Origin: Chytridium lagenaria | Taxonomy: Eukaryota > Chytridiomycota > Chytridiomycetes > Chytridiales > Chytridiaceae | Length of the DNA: 25,418 nucleotides | Assembly (NCBI GenBank): GCA_025449115.1 | Contig: JAHLKC010000269.1 | Location: 1-25,418, forward strand | Direction: 5' to 3' | Shown: piece after piece, positions 10,041 to 20,618 of the stretch | Layout: each line of letters opens with the position of its first letter | Numbering within the stretch: the stretch's first letter is position 1 | Notes under the pieces: generated by a model | What the model was told of the DNA's origin: nothing | Database searches by the model: none | What the model saw: the letters and a program-made list of their open reading frames with translations, nothing else | Made by a program: the position numbers and the translations under genes

Positions 10041-11263
10041 AGTGTGACGGTTGCTCACATGCGACGGGATTTGCTCTAAATGGACTAAACGATGCTTTGC
10101 AGATGACCGTTTGAGCGAAACGGAGCAAGCTTTAGGAGGGCAGGAGAGAAGAACACTGTCGACAACGACGATCGATTCGGCAGATGAGACCGTCTTCAAC
10201 ATTACTGCACGTAAGGTGCAGTAATATCAATTCAACAATCTATAAGTATGACCTTAAAGATTGCTTATATGCGCAGATCCTCGACTGCGATAATAGGATA
10301 CCAGGGTTTCTGCTCTTCTGTAAGCATGCATCTTCTCCATGGCTCACGGTCTTGCCCTATAACCTAGAAGGTCACCTCCTTACAGTGATCGCCTGGGTCG
10401 GATCATGACGTCTCTGTCGACTTTTGTCAATATCACATGAAAACTAGTGTTTAATGTTATCCTGTCGCTTTATCTGTTGTTTTTTCTCTTTCTTTTGGCC
10501 GTTTGTATTCATTTTAATAACCTGAGTGAACGTTATGGGAACTCGAAATAATGTTCATCGCCATCATGATCTACGTTGATATTGTGACCTAATTACATTT
10601 AAATGACGGCACGACAAGTATTCAGCTGCAGACCAATTCTTTCCGAAACAGGGTCTCGGACGCTGCACCCTAGGCTCCATCTGAGTACAGTTAGCATCAC
10701 CTATGGACTTCTTCTTCACCAGAATACCCATCGGACTATACCATTACGACGATGAAAGCCTATTAATCTCATCGCGGCTCTCGGAACCGACACGTAGCAG
10801 CTTATAATCGTTTTACTATTTTTTTCATTCGATTGCGAGACGCACATTGCTACCTCCAAGATGTCGTATTGGCAGATATTGACCGCGGGAAAGGCTCGAT
10901 TAATGCTGGTGATTCTGTTTGGAGCCATATAGCAGTGGACTTGGACTCTAATTTTGTTCCGCCAGCTGAGCCTCTGCCAGTCGATAACATGACACTTCCT
11001 CATCCTACCTTTATAGTCCTGAGTACTCACCCGCCCGACTCCCTTCTCAGAACTCAAGTCATCCGTACCCACCTTCTGTACCTCAGCAAATCCGTCTAGA
11101 ATCTGCAAAAAAACCTGATGCACGCATTCTACAACCTATCACCGCTTGACTTTCGTCGGATGGCCCAACTCATGAAATTGGCACCAAAGCGAAGTTGAAG
11201 CGATTAGTTAATACGACGTCGCCGCCTGTTATCTCTGATACAAGTTGCATTCGATTTAAGTAG
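10041..11263 (+). pseudogene. Decayed third copy (C) of the membrane-protein family
   Basis: It matches copy B at DNA level in order. GCGCAGATCCTCGACTGC is identical in both, and the intron after the signature starts with the same GTAAGCATGCATC. The TM1 start (LLTVIAW) is kept, but the following stretch of well over 100 bases is deleted up to a segment like B's ACGACTTTCGTAAACATTT. GGGAACTCGAAA...GTTCATCGCCATCATG is present with a frameshift, the YQGY region carries stops, and the TM6-TM7 block is missing. The 3' tail (CAGCAAATC, GCATTCTACAACC) and the final TAG (11261-11263) align with B's. Several deletions plus scattered stops show true decay, beyond the one-base breaks of other genes here. 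A remaining open piece (10833-11099) is a leftover. Confidence 0.8.
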
Positions 11264-11706
11264 ACTAAAATTTAAAGTGCTGCAGATTAGATTCTGGGTT
11301 CTTTTTATAAACCTTGGTTTGTTTTTTATTAAATTTACTCTCTCAGCATTTTATGCTTATACCTATATACATGGGCCCGATGATGTCCTGCCGCGCATCT
11401 TTTGCCAGTGAAACTTGCCTCGTACCATCTACCATCTTTATCTTTTTCTGCGTATCAATGTCATTTCTACGCCACTACGTAAGTATTCCTGACTTCAACA
11501 CACCAACATTCATTGTTGAGCGCAAGTCTAAAACATGTGCTGTCCAGTGAAAGTAGTAAAAATAGTTTTTTGAGTTGTCAATTTACCCTTTCTTTTTTTG
11601 GAACTCCGATATATAATTTCCTTGCAGCATGAAATTGTCTCCAACCCATAAAACGGCTTCAGTCTCTCCTTTTTAATTAAAGTGGAAAGAGGGATCTACG
11701 GTCGCC
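11264..11706. other. Intergenic, no gene seen
   Basis: AT-rich spacer between pseudogene C and the secreted repeat protein. A 78-codon forward open frame (11314-11550) has no recognisable features. Confidence 0.45.
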
Positions 11707-11788
11707 CCAATCAGGAACCGTATCATTCATAACTGCTTCCCCTCCCGCTACAGTCTACACGTGCCCGTTTTGGCTGGTTTTATATAAG
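11707..11788 (+). promoter_or_regulatory. CCAAT and TATA boxes of the secreted repeat protein gene
   Basis: CCAAT at 11707-11711 and TATATAAG at 11781-11788 lie 166 and 89 bp before the ATG at 11877, leaving room for a short leader starting near 11810-11820. Spacing between the two boxes is about 70 bp, typical of a strongly expressed fungal gene. Confidence 0.6.
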
Positions 11789-11876
11789 AAACAAAAGTTG
11801 GATCAAAAACGCACAGCAAGAAAAAGAAAGAAAAAAAACACTCTCAACTATCGTAACATCCAAAGAAGCAGCAACC

Positions 11877-12992
11877 ATGCGATACGCCTTCATCCTCTCT
11901 ACTCTAATTCTGGTCGTTGCGTCAAGCCTGGCTGTTCTTGCAGCCCCTATCCCTGTGAAGTTGCAAGAGGTCCTCTATGCGCAAGACGATGACGATGCCG
12001 ATGCCATTAGGACTCCTCCGTTCGTTGATTGGGATCAATATGACCCTCAGCCCGATGATGACGAGGACGATGGTGCCATCCGCACCCCGCCCTTCAGACC
12101 GATCCCGCCTAAGGAAAAGAACCAAACCGAGGCAAAAGTGATAACATCTTGGCGGCAACACCCCTTCGCAGTGGAGAGGTTCGCGTCAATGTTCCAGGCC
12201 ATGGCGTTCTTCATGTTCTTCACTACCAGAACAAGTTCAACAGCAAGAGCGCTATCTTGTTCCTGGAATCCGATGATGGGAAGGTTGAGCTCGTTACCCT
12301 TACTGGTCGCAGAGCCAGAATTCTTGGAAAGGCCGTCTCAAGGGCCTTGACTGTAGACGCGGCCAGCAAGAGAACGGAAGACGTTCAGGCTGCTTCTATG
12401 AATCGCGGCAACAAGGCCGGGGATGAGCTCCCGCTCTTCCAATCAAGGATTACGGCAGAGTATATGATTTTGGTGTCAAGGATGGGGATATGAACATTCT
12501 TCCCATCAACGATGCTGATGGCGAGGTCAACATTCTTCCCATTGACAATGATGGTGAAGTCGACACTCTTCCTATTGACGAAGATGGCGAGGTCGGCATT
12601 CTTCCGATCAAGGATGATGGAGATGTCAACATCTTGCCCATCAACAATGACGGTGAAGTCAGCATTCTCCCAATTGATGAGGACGGCGAAGTCAACATCC
12701 TTCCTTTAACGATGACGGAGAAGTAAATATTTTACCTATCACGGACGATGGAGATGTCAACATCTTGCCTATTAATGACGGCGGAGACCTACACATTCTC
12801 CCCATTGGCAAGGGCAAGGACGAACGCACCAGTTCATTCGCTGATGAGGACGGCGAAGTCAGTATCCTTCCCATCAAAGAAGGTGATGAGGTCCACATTC
12901 TTCCCATCAAGGACGAGGAAGGAAAAATGGACGGCAAAGCTCGCATTCGTAGTGTTCTTGAGAAGAAAGCAGCTCAGTTGCGTCGTCCTTAA
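11877..12992 (+). CDS. Secreted protein with 11-residue DGEVNILPI repeats
   Basis: The ATG at 11877 starts a clear signal peptide (hydrophobic FILSTLILVVASSLAVLAA). Then come an acidic stretch with two copies of AIRTPPF, a middle domain containing VPGHGVLHVLHYQNKF and DDGKVELVTLTG, about twelve repeats of an 11-residue unit with consensus DGEVNILPIxx, and a basic C-terminus (KKAAQLRRP). No named domain is recognised. The product would be an intronless extracellular protein of about 370 residues. Three frame breaks split it, at about 12125-12135 (A-run), 12426-12440 (C-run) and 12706-12710 (T-run). Each is repaired by one added base, and the repeat register is restored across the third one, so the reading is secure. 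Either it is a recent pseudogene or, more likely, bases are missing from the assembly. TATA and CCAAT boxes upstream suggest strong expression. Confidence 0.75.
12481..12935 (+). repeat. Tandem 33-bp coding repeats, about 12 copies
   Basis: The unit codes for D-G-E/D-V-x-I-L-P-I-x-x. Most copies follow head to tail without spacers. The first has one extra residue, and a spacer of about 12 residues (GKGKDERTSSFADE region) interrupts near the end. Sequence divergence between units is mostly at the last two residues and at position 5, so the register and the ILPI core are conserved. Confidence 0.85.
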
Positions 12993-13507
12993 GAAGCTTC
13001 CACGTAATTATTGGTAAGATACGGCCAATTCATTATAACAAATAATTTAAGCTCGTGTTTTTTGTTTTTTTTTTTCCGAATACATACTGATGTTTCTGTT
13101 TCTAGGCCGTTATATTTCAATTGTCTCTTTGACCATTTCCCTAAATTCCTTGCCCATACTTAACTTTTTTCTTACTTGTTCAAACACACTTTATTTTTGA
13201 CATTGAGACATTGCTCTCCCAATTATTTCTTTCCGTTGAGACGCTGCTCTCCATCATCTGTGATTGTGTTCTCCCAAACGCGGAGCTATCATGTTTCCTT
13301 CTCCCTATGAGTTCCCGCGTTAACTGAGCGGCGCAACCATCCCCCGATATCTCTTCTCTTCTTTAGCCTCTTTGAAATGTGCAGGCCTCACCTTTCTTTC
13401 TAAAATAAAAACCCGAACGCTTTCTCTTTTTTTTTACTTAAGAAATCTCGATTGTTGTTATTTGTTCAGACCGAATGTGACGAAATTGTCAGTGGTTGAA
13501 ATCCAGC
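12993..13507. other. Intergenic, pyrimidine-rich leader of the exportin gene
   Basis: Contains the 3' flank of the repeat protein and a long CT-rich stretch (13040-13450) before the exportin ATG. A repeated phrase GAGACxxTGCTCTCC occurs near 13205 and 13239. AATAAAA at 13403-13409 could be a polyadenylation signal. No gene is seen. Confidence 0.5.
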
Positions 13508-16500
13508 ATGACAGAAGACGTTGAGTTGAGGGATCTGATTGCAAGGATCCAACAGGCGATCGAGATCACTTATGCACCCACCTCCACAAATGAGCAAAGG
13601 GCTGAAGCATTGAAGGCATGATAGAATGAGTCTTTAGTTCTCTATTCCCTCTGTATCAGAAATGCATACAGAATCTCCTTTTTTACAGCGTAGTTTTTGC
13701 TGACGTTTCCATTCCCAAATCTACATGCACTCGACATACATGATGCCATCATCTACACATTCTCTGTCTCAAGTTCTGCGAAATTTTCAAAGCCCGGCCA
13801 GATGCTCCTGTGATTGCGCATCGTATGGCGCATAAGGACTCTGAGCTTTCGGACCAAGTGAGACATTTCGCATTGTCGGTTCTGGAGGCTTCCGTGGCCG
13901 CTTCTGGAGCAATCATGGCAAATAAGAATCGTGGAAACCAGGGAAGCGATATGCCGTGGGAGAATACAATGAAGCCAATACTTTTGGACATTTTGAAGAA
14001 CGTGATTATCTTTTCTCTTGACACTATGCACCACGAATAGGCATCTTATTAATGTTCTATCAGGGAACAAAGGACATCACTGTAGAAAAGCTATTTATTA
14101 AAGAGAAGGTTGTGAGACTCGTTGTCGAAGCAGCAAAGCGATTTTGGCCTCATTATTGGGTCGATATGGATGACGTGTTGCGGCAGCTTTTCTATTCATC
14201 TGTACGTTTCTCTTTCCTTGACAAGACTCAACCTCATTCACTATTTGTAGCAAAAACATCAAGAATTAGTGTTAGGGATCTATCGAACGCTTTCTGAGGA
14301 TATTTATATATTGGAGGACGACGTGGCTACTCTCAGAAAACGGGACCTCTCCACCTCCATGTCGGCCGTTTTCTTTAGCAAAGATTTGTTGCCTACCCTT
14401 TACGGAGATACGTTTGCGGACCCTCATGCGAAGCGGTCGAAAAAGGGCCTCGACTTGGAAAGCATCGTGAACACGATTAGGTCGGATAAGACCAATGAGG
14501 GCTGGCTGAGGATTCTTTCAGATACTGTTCAAAACCAACATCGGAGCTGGATGAACGCCGTGGTACTGGCTTTACTTGATTATCGCATGTTTTTGTGCGC
14601 CGTGGGTTTTTTTCGTCTCTAACATATTGATATAAAGGCAGGCAACCTTGCAGAAGCACAAGTTTTCCATGTGCTGGCTTTGGACGCGATTAGAACGACC
14701 GGCTCCTGCTTGGCCTGGATATCATTAAGGTTTTGAAACGCCAAACAACTTATTTACAAATACTAGGGCATTAGGGAGCTCCGATATGTTATGGTCGCTA
14801 TCACAGCTTCTTCAATCACCATCTTCCCAAATCCGCCAGGTACGGGCTTACGGTTGCTTATTCTTAATTTCGCAAGGCCACGGCAGACGCACTTTTCCTT
14901 CTAACAGACCAGAGCAAACATGGCACCGGAAGACTTGTTTTGGTCCAACGTGTTGGTTCCGTTTATTGATGGAGTTGAAGAGCAGCAAGCGGGTACCTCG
15001 CAGAAACCTGCAATAATTGAAAACATTATCGCGACTTGGGCGGCATGTCGCGGAAGTCCTGGCGAGGAAGTTCAAGCTAGATCCCCCACCGGCGAATCCG
15101 TATCTTTCACGTGTTTGACGGAAGAGATTTACAAATTGGCAATCACATTAGCGAAGGTAACGTAGGCTTATATTGCGATACTCATTATTTAAAGATTGTG
15201 GGAGTGTTTGGAGAACGCCACATGTGTAATAAGAAGTGTACAGGGAGGCCGGCGAAGATTGAGAGGTAACATACTATTTATACATTTTCTGATTTCGATA
15301 GGTTTTTGGTGTTTTGTTTGGAGATGCTGCAACACCCTTCTCCACTATTTGCATATATATCGTTGGATTCTGGTATGAGTTTTTTAGACATGAAGTTTAT
15401 TCAAAGGTAATTTGCATCATTCGAACTTTATTGACGTAGTTACAAGTGGACTGAAACTAAAGCACTTGTTCCTCATATCCTCCCTATATTACTCGACAAG
15501 CTCCTTTACGTAAGTTTACTTCACATTTATAGTATAACCCTGTATAGCCCAAATTATACTACTTAACGCAGTCGCTGAGTACTATTTGGACATTGATTTC
15601 GATGACGAGGCAGACGCTCATTCAATGCTGACATCCATCAAGCAAAAATTTAATGATGTGATTCGGCATTCGTCGCCTTTGGAACCGCTAAAAGCCCTAA
15701 ACTGGATATCAGAGAAAGTGCTGTCTGCAATATCGACGGAGGTTTCAACAAATATACGTAAGTATAAGAGCACTGTTGAGATTTTGGTTTAAATCACGTA
15801 AAGGAGTAAAAAAGGACCTCGAAATATATGTTTTGGTTTTCGATGCAGTGCTTAAAGGCATTTCACAAGCTCCTGTTTGTATTTTGGATCCATGCCATCA
15901 CATTAAATTTTTTTAATAGGACTACGATGTAGCTGCGTTTGCCTCATACTTCATTTCTTTTAGCGAGCAGCTGATTGCAGCGAACAATGAGGTTTGAAAC
16001 TCTATGTATAAAATAACAAATATAACTTTGACAGTTTCCGTCCGCAATTGTTGCCGTGGCAACCATTTTAACTACGATGAAAGAGGTTCTTACCGCTAGA
16101 CCAGACATTTTGATAAAATGCTTAATAAGGTAGTTTTTTCGCTCAGGCATGCTGATTAAATAGTTTAGCTGTTCCAATTGTTAAATATGAGAAGTTATAG
16201 TCCTATACCCGGCTTTACTCTGCAACAAATTACTGGGGAGTACAAGGATGCGAAATCAAAGGCCGTCCACTGTCTGCTTAAACTTGCTCAGGCCGTCCCC
16301 GACGTGTTGATTGTACGTAGATTACTGTTTACTTTCTCTAAACTACAAAAGAACATGTATGAGGAATTTGTGAATTCCATCCAGCCCTTGATGGTTGACC
16401 TATCTCTCAATTTAGTAGACCGGCAAAGAATTTATCAATTTCTTATCACAATAATGTAGTGCTCGGTACCTTTAATATGTACTCATTTGTTTATAGACAT

Positions 16501-18725
16501 TGCTCAACCATCCCTACGAGAGAACAGAAGGCAACAGTTTTCGCGTCCATAGTAGACCCATCGTTACCAAGCTTACGAATTATCCTTTACACCTTTTCGA
16601 ATCCGTTGAAGGAACTCGGGATCTTACTGGAATATCTTTTGTTGCGTCAAACAGTTACGTGGCCACTGCACTGCAATTCTGATTTGTTCATAGAGGATTG
16701 GTTGGAAAGCTTTAAAGAACAGATTCTTTTGCCTCCTTCCGACGAGCGTAGCAAAAAGTACCAAGATACTATAGGTCAACGAGTAGACGTAAAAAATCAT
16801 TATTTGAAAATAACTAAAGCGATTAATAGATGTTTGCGACGGTGACGTGCCTGCACATGCTTATGAAAAGGACCGGAGAAGATAAAGGCGCAAAGGAGGT
16901 GAAAGATCTTTTTATTACAATATCTAAATTTCAGAGCGATTTTCTTTGGTCGCCTTACGCTGGAGTCCTTATAAAAAGCAATCTTCTTTTCATTAAGTAA
17001 GGCGTTCCCGCAAACCCTGGTTGACTTTCTGCAGAGGCTTAAATCAGTTTTTCCACCCAAGCTTTTACATCGGTCTTCCTGTTGAATTTCAGGCGGTGGT
17101 TGACTTTTCTCCTCGCGAAATGGACACTTTTTTGAGTAAGCTCTCTTTGTTTCGGGGTCGGGCTCTTTTTCTTGATGCTTATTGTGGACAGAGAGGCATC
17201 CGGGAAAGACGGTCTTTGCGAATGAATATGACGTTTTCGTGGATAAGAACTCGGAGTTGGTTGGCGAATATGAGAGAGCAAAGGTAGTTTTAATCATATC
17301 CTCTTACGAAGGAGGTTTAATTGTTTCAAAAACTATATCCTCAAAGCTTTCGCTGGCTGGCAGATTTATCCAATCTCCCTGGATACGTATTCTGCGGTAC
17401 TCTGATTACAGGTACCCCTCTGTTGGACAGTCTTTTCTGGAACGCGGAGCATTTATCCGACCGTTACTGGAGATCTTTGATAGATATCCTTTTAGATTTT
17501 CTTTCTCTCTATATTTCCTTCATTTTATATATATCCTTAACACTCATACTTTGGGTAATGAGTCCGCTCATAAAAAGCTGCCCACCTGGTGGCGTCGCTG
17601 GTTTCTTAGGATCGATTGTACCGCCGTTTTTGTCGTTCATGCAGATGCGGCTGAACGTGGGATGGAAAACTTTGCAAGAGAATGGTGTTTTGGGAAACTT
17701 GACAAGGTGCTTGTTGATACGGCCAGTGATTTTTAACTTTTCTTAGGGCCAAGGGTCGGAGGAGCGGGAGATTGTTGCGGAATTGATGTTTAGACAGTTA
17801 ACACGATCGTGTGGTGATTTTTTGGGCGAGGTGGTTGGGACGTGCTTTCCTCCTCCCGAGCATGTGAAAGGTATAAATTCCAATGCTTTGCTTTTCTCTT
17901 ATAGTAAATCTAGAGCCTACAACAGAGCAGGAAACGATGGCGCAACAAACACGAGTCGAGAGACAGAAGGAGTACGTTGCATTTTTTATGGAAACGCCGG
18001 TACGTATCAACTTACTGAACGCCTTACTTAATGTTTGATGTAAGATGGTTTGCGACCTTGTCTTTACATCTCTACTCGGCTTTCTCAGCTACAAAGACAC
18101 ACCTGCTTGTCGCAAATCGCTTAATCTCTTTATTCGTCTTCTTCCGCCTTTAACCGGTGATAAGCATCCTACTCACACGCGCTTCTTTGCGGACACGCTC
18201 TTGCCGGCCATTATGAAGGTCTGACGTGTTAATATCCTCGCCTTACATTATTCTTCAGGTGTTCAGCGACGGATATTTCTCGGAATGTGTTAACGAATGC
18301 GTAGCACTCATATCTGAGATTTATCTAAAGTGCGTTGACTATTGTCCGGAAGTGAGGCAGATTATGATGGGGTTTCAGGGGTTGATGAGGTTGGGTTACG
18401 GGTAAGAAAAGTTCACGAAGAGGCTCGTTAATATGTTTTTTAAGTTTTTCGAGGAAGATATGAGGACAAAGACGTCGCATAAGGAGCAGCATGCTTTAGT
18501 GAGGACTTTGCTGAAGCAGATTCAAGGGGTATGGCTAAAGTCCTTGCTCATTGTAGATAACCTATCAATGTGCTTGAATTACAGGTACAGGTCAGTCAGC
18601 TTTTGAAAAACGATACGGGTTCTTCTGTGCCAACACCGGATGAGACGTTGTCACGAAAACCGCGGTCAGGAGATGTGATGGACGGAGATGACGAAGCCCT
18701 ATTAGCTATACTGGAGTTTGAATGA
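13508..18725 (+). CDS. Exportin-5 / Msn5-type karyopherin
   Basis: Nuclear export receptor of the importin-beta superfamily, which carries cargo out through nuclear pores with Ran-GTP. The N-terminus spliced to exon 2 reads NEQRAEALK|FCEIFKARPDAP then SDQVRHFALSVLE, the characteristic exportin-5 start. Later landmarks are KRFWPHYWVDMDDVL, SEDIYI, FLVFCLEMLQHPSPLF, DIDFDDEADAHSML, LTARPDILIKCLIR, VPDVLI|NMYEEFV, SPREMDTFLS, GTPLLDSLFWNAEHL, MSPLIKSCPPGG and the C-terminus DDEALLAILEFE. About 20 exons; readable introns include 14002-14063, 14202-14250, 14730-14766, 15157-15194, 15266-15301, 15407-15439, 16314-16352 and 16456-16496, many only 33-41 nt. The first intron (13616-13773) seems to start with GC. 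At least five frame breaks, mostly one missing base (about 15510-15573, 16130-16168, 16825, 17690, and the T-run at 18465), interrupt it. Roughly 1,200 residues, normal for the family. Confidence 0.92.
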
Positions 18726-18844
18726 AACCAGAAAAATACCCGTACTCATATTATGATGCATTTTTCCTTTTCCTCGCTGATGTGCACGCGATTGTAGGCT
18801 ATACTTCTTAAGAATATAATTGAGGTTCGCGATCTCTTTTCCTG

Positions 18845-20453
18845 ATGGAACAAAGCCGTCCACTGTTTTTGGGGCATTCCAAAAAAAAAAGCATGACTGA
18901 CGCCGACAAACCTACAGAGCAACCCCGCGAGCCGGAAGATGCTCTCAGAGCTACCTCCGACACCAACAAAACCACCCGACGCACGTTCACTATCTCCGAC
19001 AAAGTTCGCATTGTTGAAGAAGCGTTGGAGCAAGGTCGCAACAACGTTTCCAAAAAGTACAACCTAGACCCAGCCATGCTCGGACGTTGGATGCGATCAC
19101 TGGAACTCCTTCAATCCGCTCCTGAACAATCTTCACGTCGACGACTCCCTGATGGTGTTGCGATGGTGAGAGGGGGTGTTGAGGTTGAGGAGGACCAGAT
19201 GTGGTATCAAAGGGCCGGCTGGGCGATGGATCATAAGACGAAGCCGATGAAGTCATTGGGGTATTTGGAAAGTTGGAGTATGCAATTGATGGTTATTCAG
19301 AAGACGTTGGAGCCAAAGTAAGGCTTTCTTCTATGCGGTTTATTGATGGAAATAGGATTACCAAGGGGACGATTTTGCTTTTTGCGGCGGATCATGGAGT
19401 CGGATGAGGATGTGAGCCAGTACCCTAAGAGCGTGACGAAAGAGATGCTTCGAAACCTGAACGCAGGAGGCGCGGCTATAAAGTACGTCACCAGCTCCTT
19501 CACTGCCAATGCTTATCCATTCAGCGCTTTATGTAACGCCAATGGTCTTGACCTCATCGTGACAGATGTCGGTGTAGATACTACAGAGATCTTTGAAAAC
19601 GTGCTCATCCGCAAACCCGTCGGTTCCGTTGGTTCCCGCTCCATTCTCCACGTTGACGGCGCGTTAACAGACGACCAACTCCAAGCGGCTTTCGACGCTG
19701 GTGCTGAAATGACCAAAGACGCGATCCGACGGATGCGACATTCGACGTCGTCCGAGATAAACTATGCGATAGGGCTGGGGGAGTTAGGGATTGGAACACG
19801 ACGATCGCGGCTGCGTTGCTGTTGGCGGTGATGAAGTATCGGGGACGACCTGGGACTGCTGATGATGTGACGGGGAAGGGAACGGGTGTGACGGATGAAA
19901 GGCTTGAGAAGAAGATGGATGTGATTGATCGCGCTGTGACGCTTCATCAAACGGCTTGTTTGTCGAATGTAGATCTGCAGCCTTCAGAGCGTTGGGTGGA
20001 GGTGATGAAAAGGCTTGGTGGACAGGAAGTTGCAGCAATGGCTGCTGCCGCGAAAGAGGCGGCAAATGCGTCTATACCAGTGTTGGTGGATGGGTTTATT
20101 TCGTCCGTAGCGTATTTGATGGCGTTGCTGATGTTTCCGGAAAGTATTCCAGCGTTGCGTCGGTGTGCATTTTTCTCGCATAAGAGTCATGAGAAGGCGG
20201 CACAGAACGTTTTTAGGGAGATTGAAAGTATTTTGCAGTTGGCGGAAGGGTCGATTCAACCCGCCTTGGATTTGGGGTTGAGGTTGGGAGAAGGGTGAGC
20301 TATAGGATTTGGTATAAACGAGTTCAACTAAAGAGGACTTTTATTTAATGTAGAACCGGCGCAGCTATGGCTTATCCTTTACTAAAAGCGGCTGCACATG
20401 TTGCATCCGACATGGCAACTTTCGCCCAAGCTGCAGTCAGCGAAAGCAAGTGA
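18845..20453 (+). CDS. HTH domain fused to CobT-type phosphoribosyltransferase
   Basis: Exons 18845-19317, 19356-20294 and 20354-20453; the start could also be the ATG at 18893. Residues ~45-87 (RRTFTISDKVRIVEEA...NLDPAMLGRWMRS) resemble the helix-turn-helix of Brinker/CENP-B/psq-like DNA-binding proteins. Without a stop the same frame enters a complete CobT domain (~118 to the end, ~505 residues in all): KTKPMKSLGYLE, LFAADHGV, GKGTG, VLVDGFISS, FSHKSHEKAA and LRLGEGTGAAMA, whose glutamate matches the catalytic base of bacterial CobT. CobT moves phosphoribose from nicotinate mononucleotide to dimethylbenzimidazole for the cobalamin lower ligand. Fungi of this kind are not known to make cobalamin, so the substrate here is unknown. 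Two one-base breaks (19400-19402 and 19793-19794, inside GELGIGNTT) need one added base each. Bacterial ancestry is inferred; the introns show it is a resident fungal gene. Confidence 0.88.
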
Positions 20454-20618
20454 AGCAACCATCCCCCAAAGTTGACAACGCGACAAACTGATTCTACAAC
20501 AACAATAACATTGTCTTGCCCTGACTCAAACAACTAGCAAGTAACTCAATACATCGTATTCAAAAATAAATACATGAAGAAAATAAACAACACGCTTTTC
20601 AGCAACATCTATGATAAT

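Noticed and set aside
10716..11123. Minus-strand 135-codon open frame
   Set aside because: It lies over pseudogene C, which aligns to copy B on the plus strand; no independent features.
12450..12946. Minus-strand open frames with SPSSxxGRM repeats
   Set aside because: They are the exact antisense shadow of the 33-bp coding repeat; the plus strand has the signal peptide, promoter and continuing protein.
11877..12992. Kex2-processed repeat-peptide precursor
   Set aside because: The repeat units carry no Lys-Arg or Arg-Arg cleavage sites between them, so the array is not a string of excisable peptides.
18845..19250. HTH segment as a transposase remnant next to CobT
   Set aside because: No catalytic transposase domain or terminal repeats follow; the same frame runs straight into the CobT N-terminal motif.
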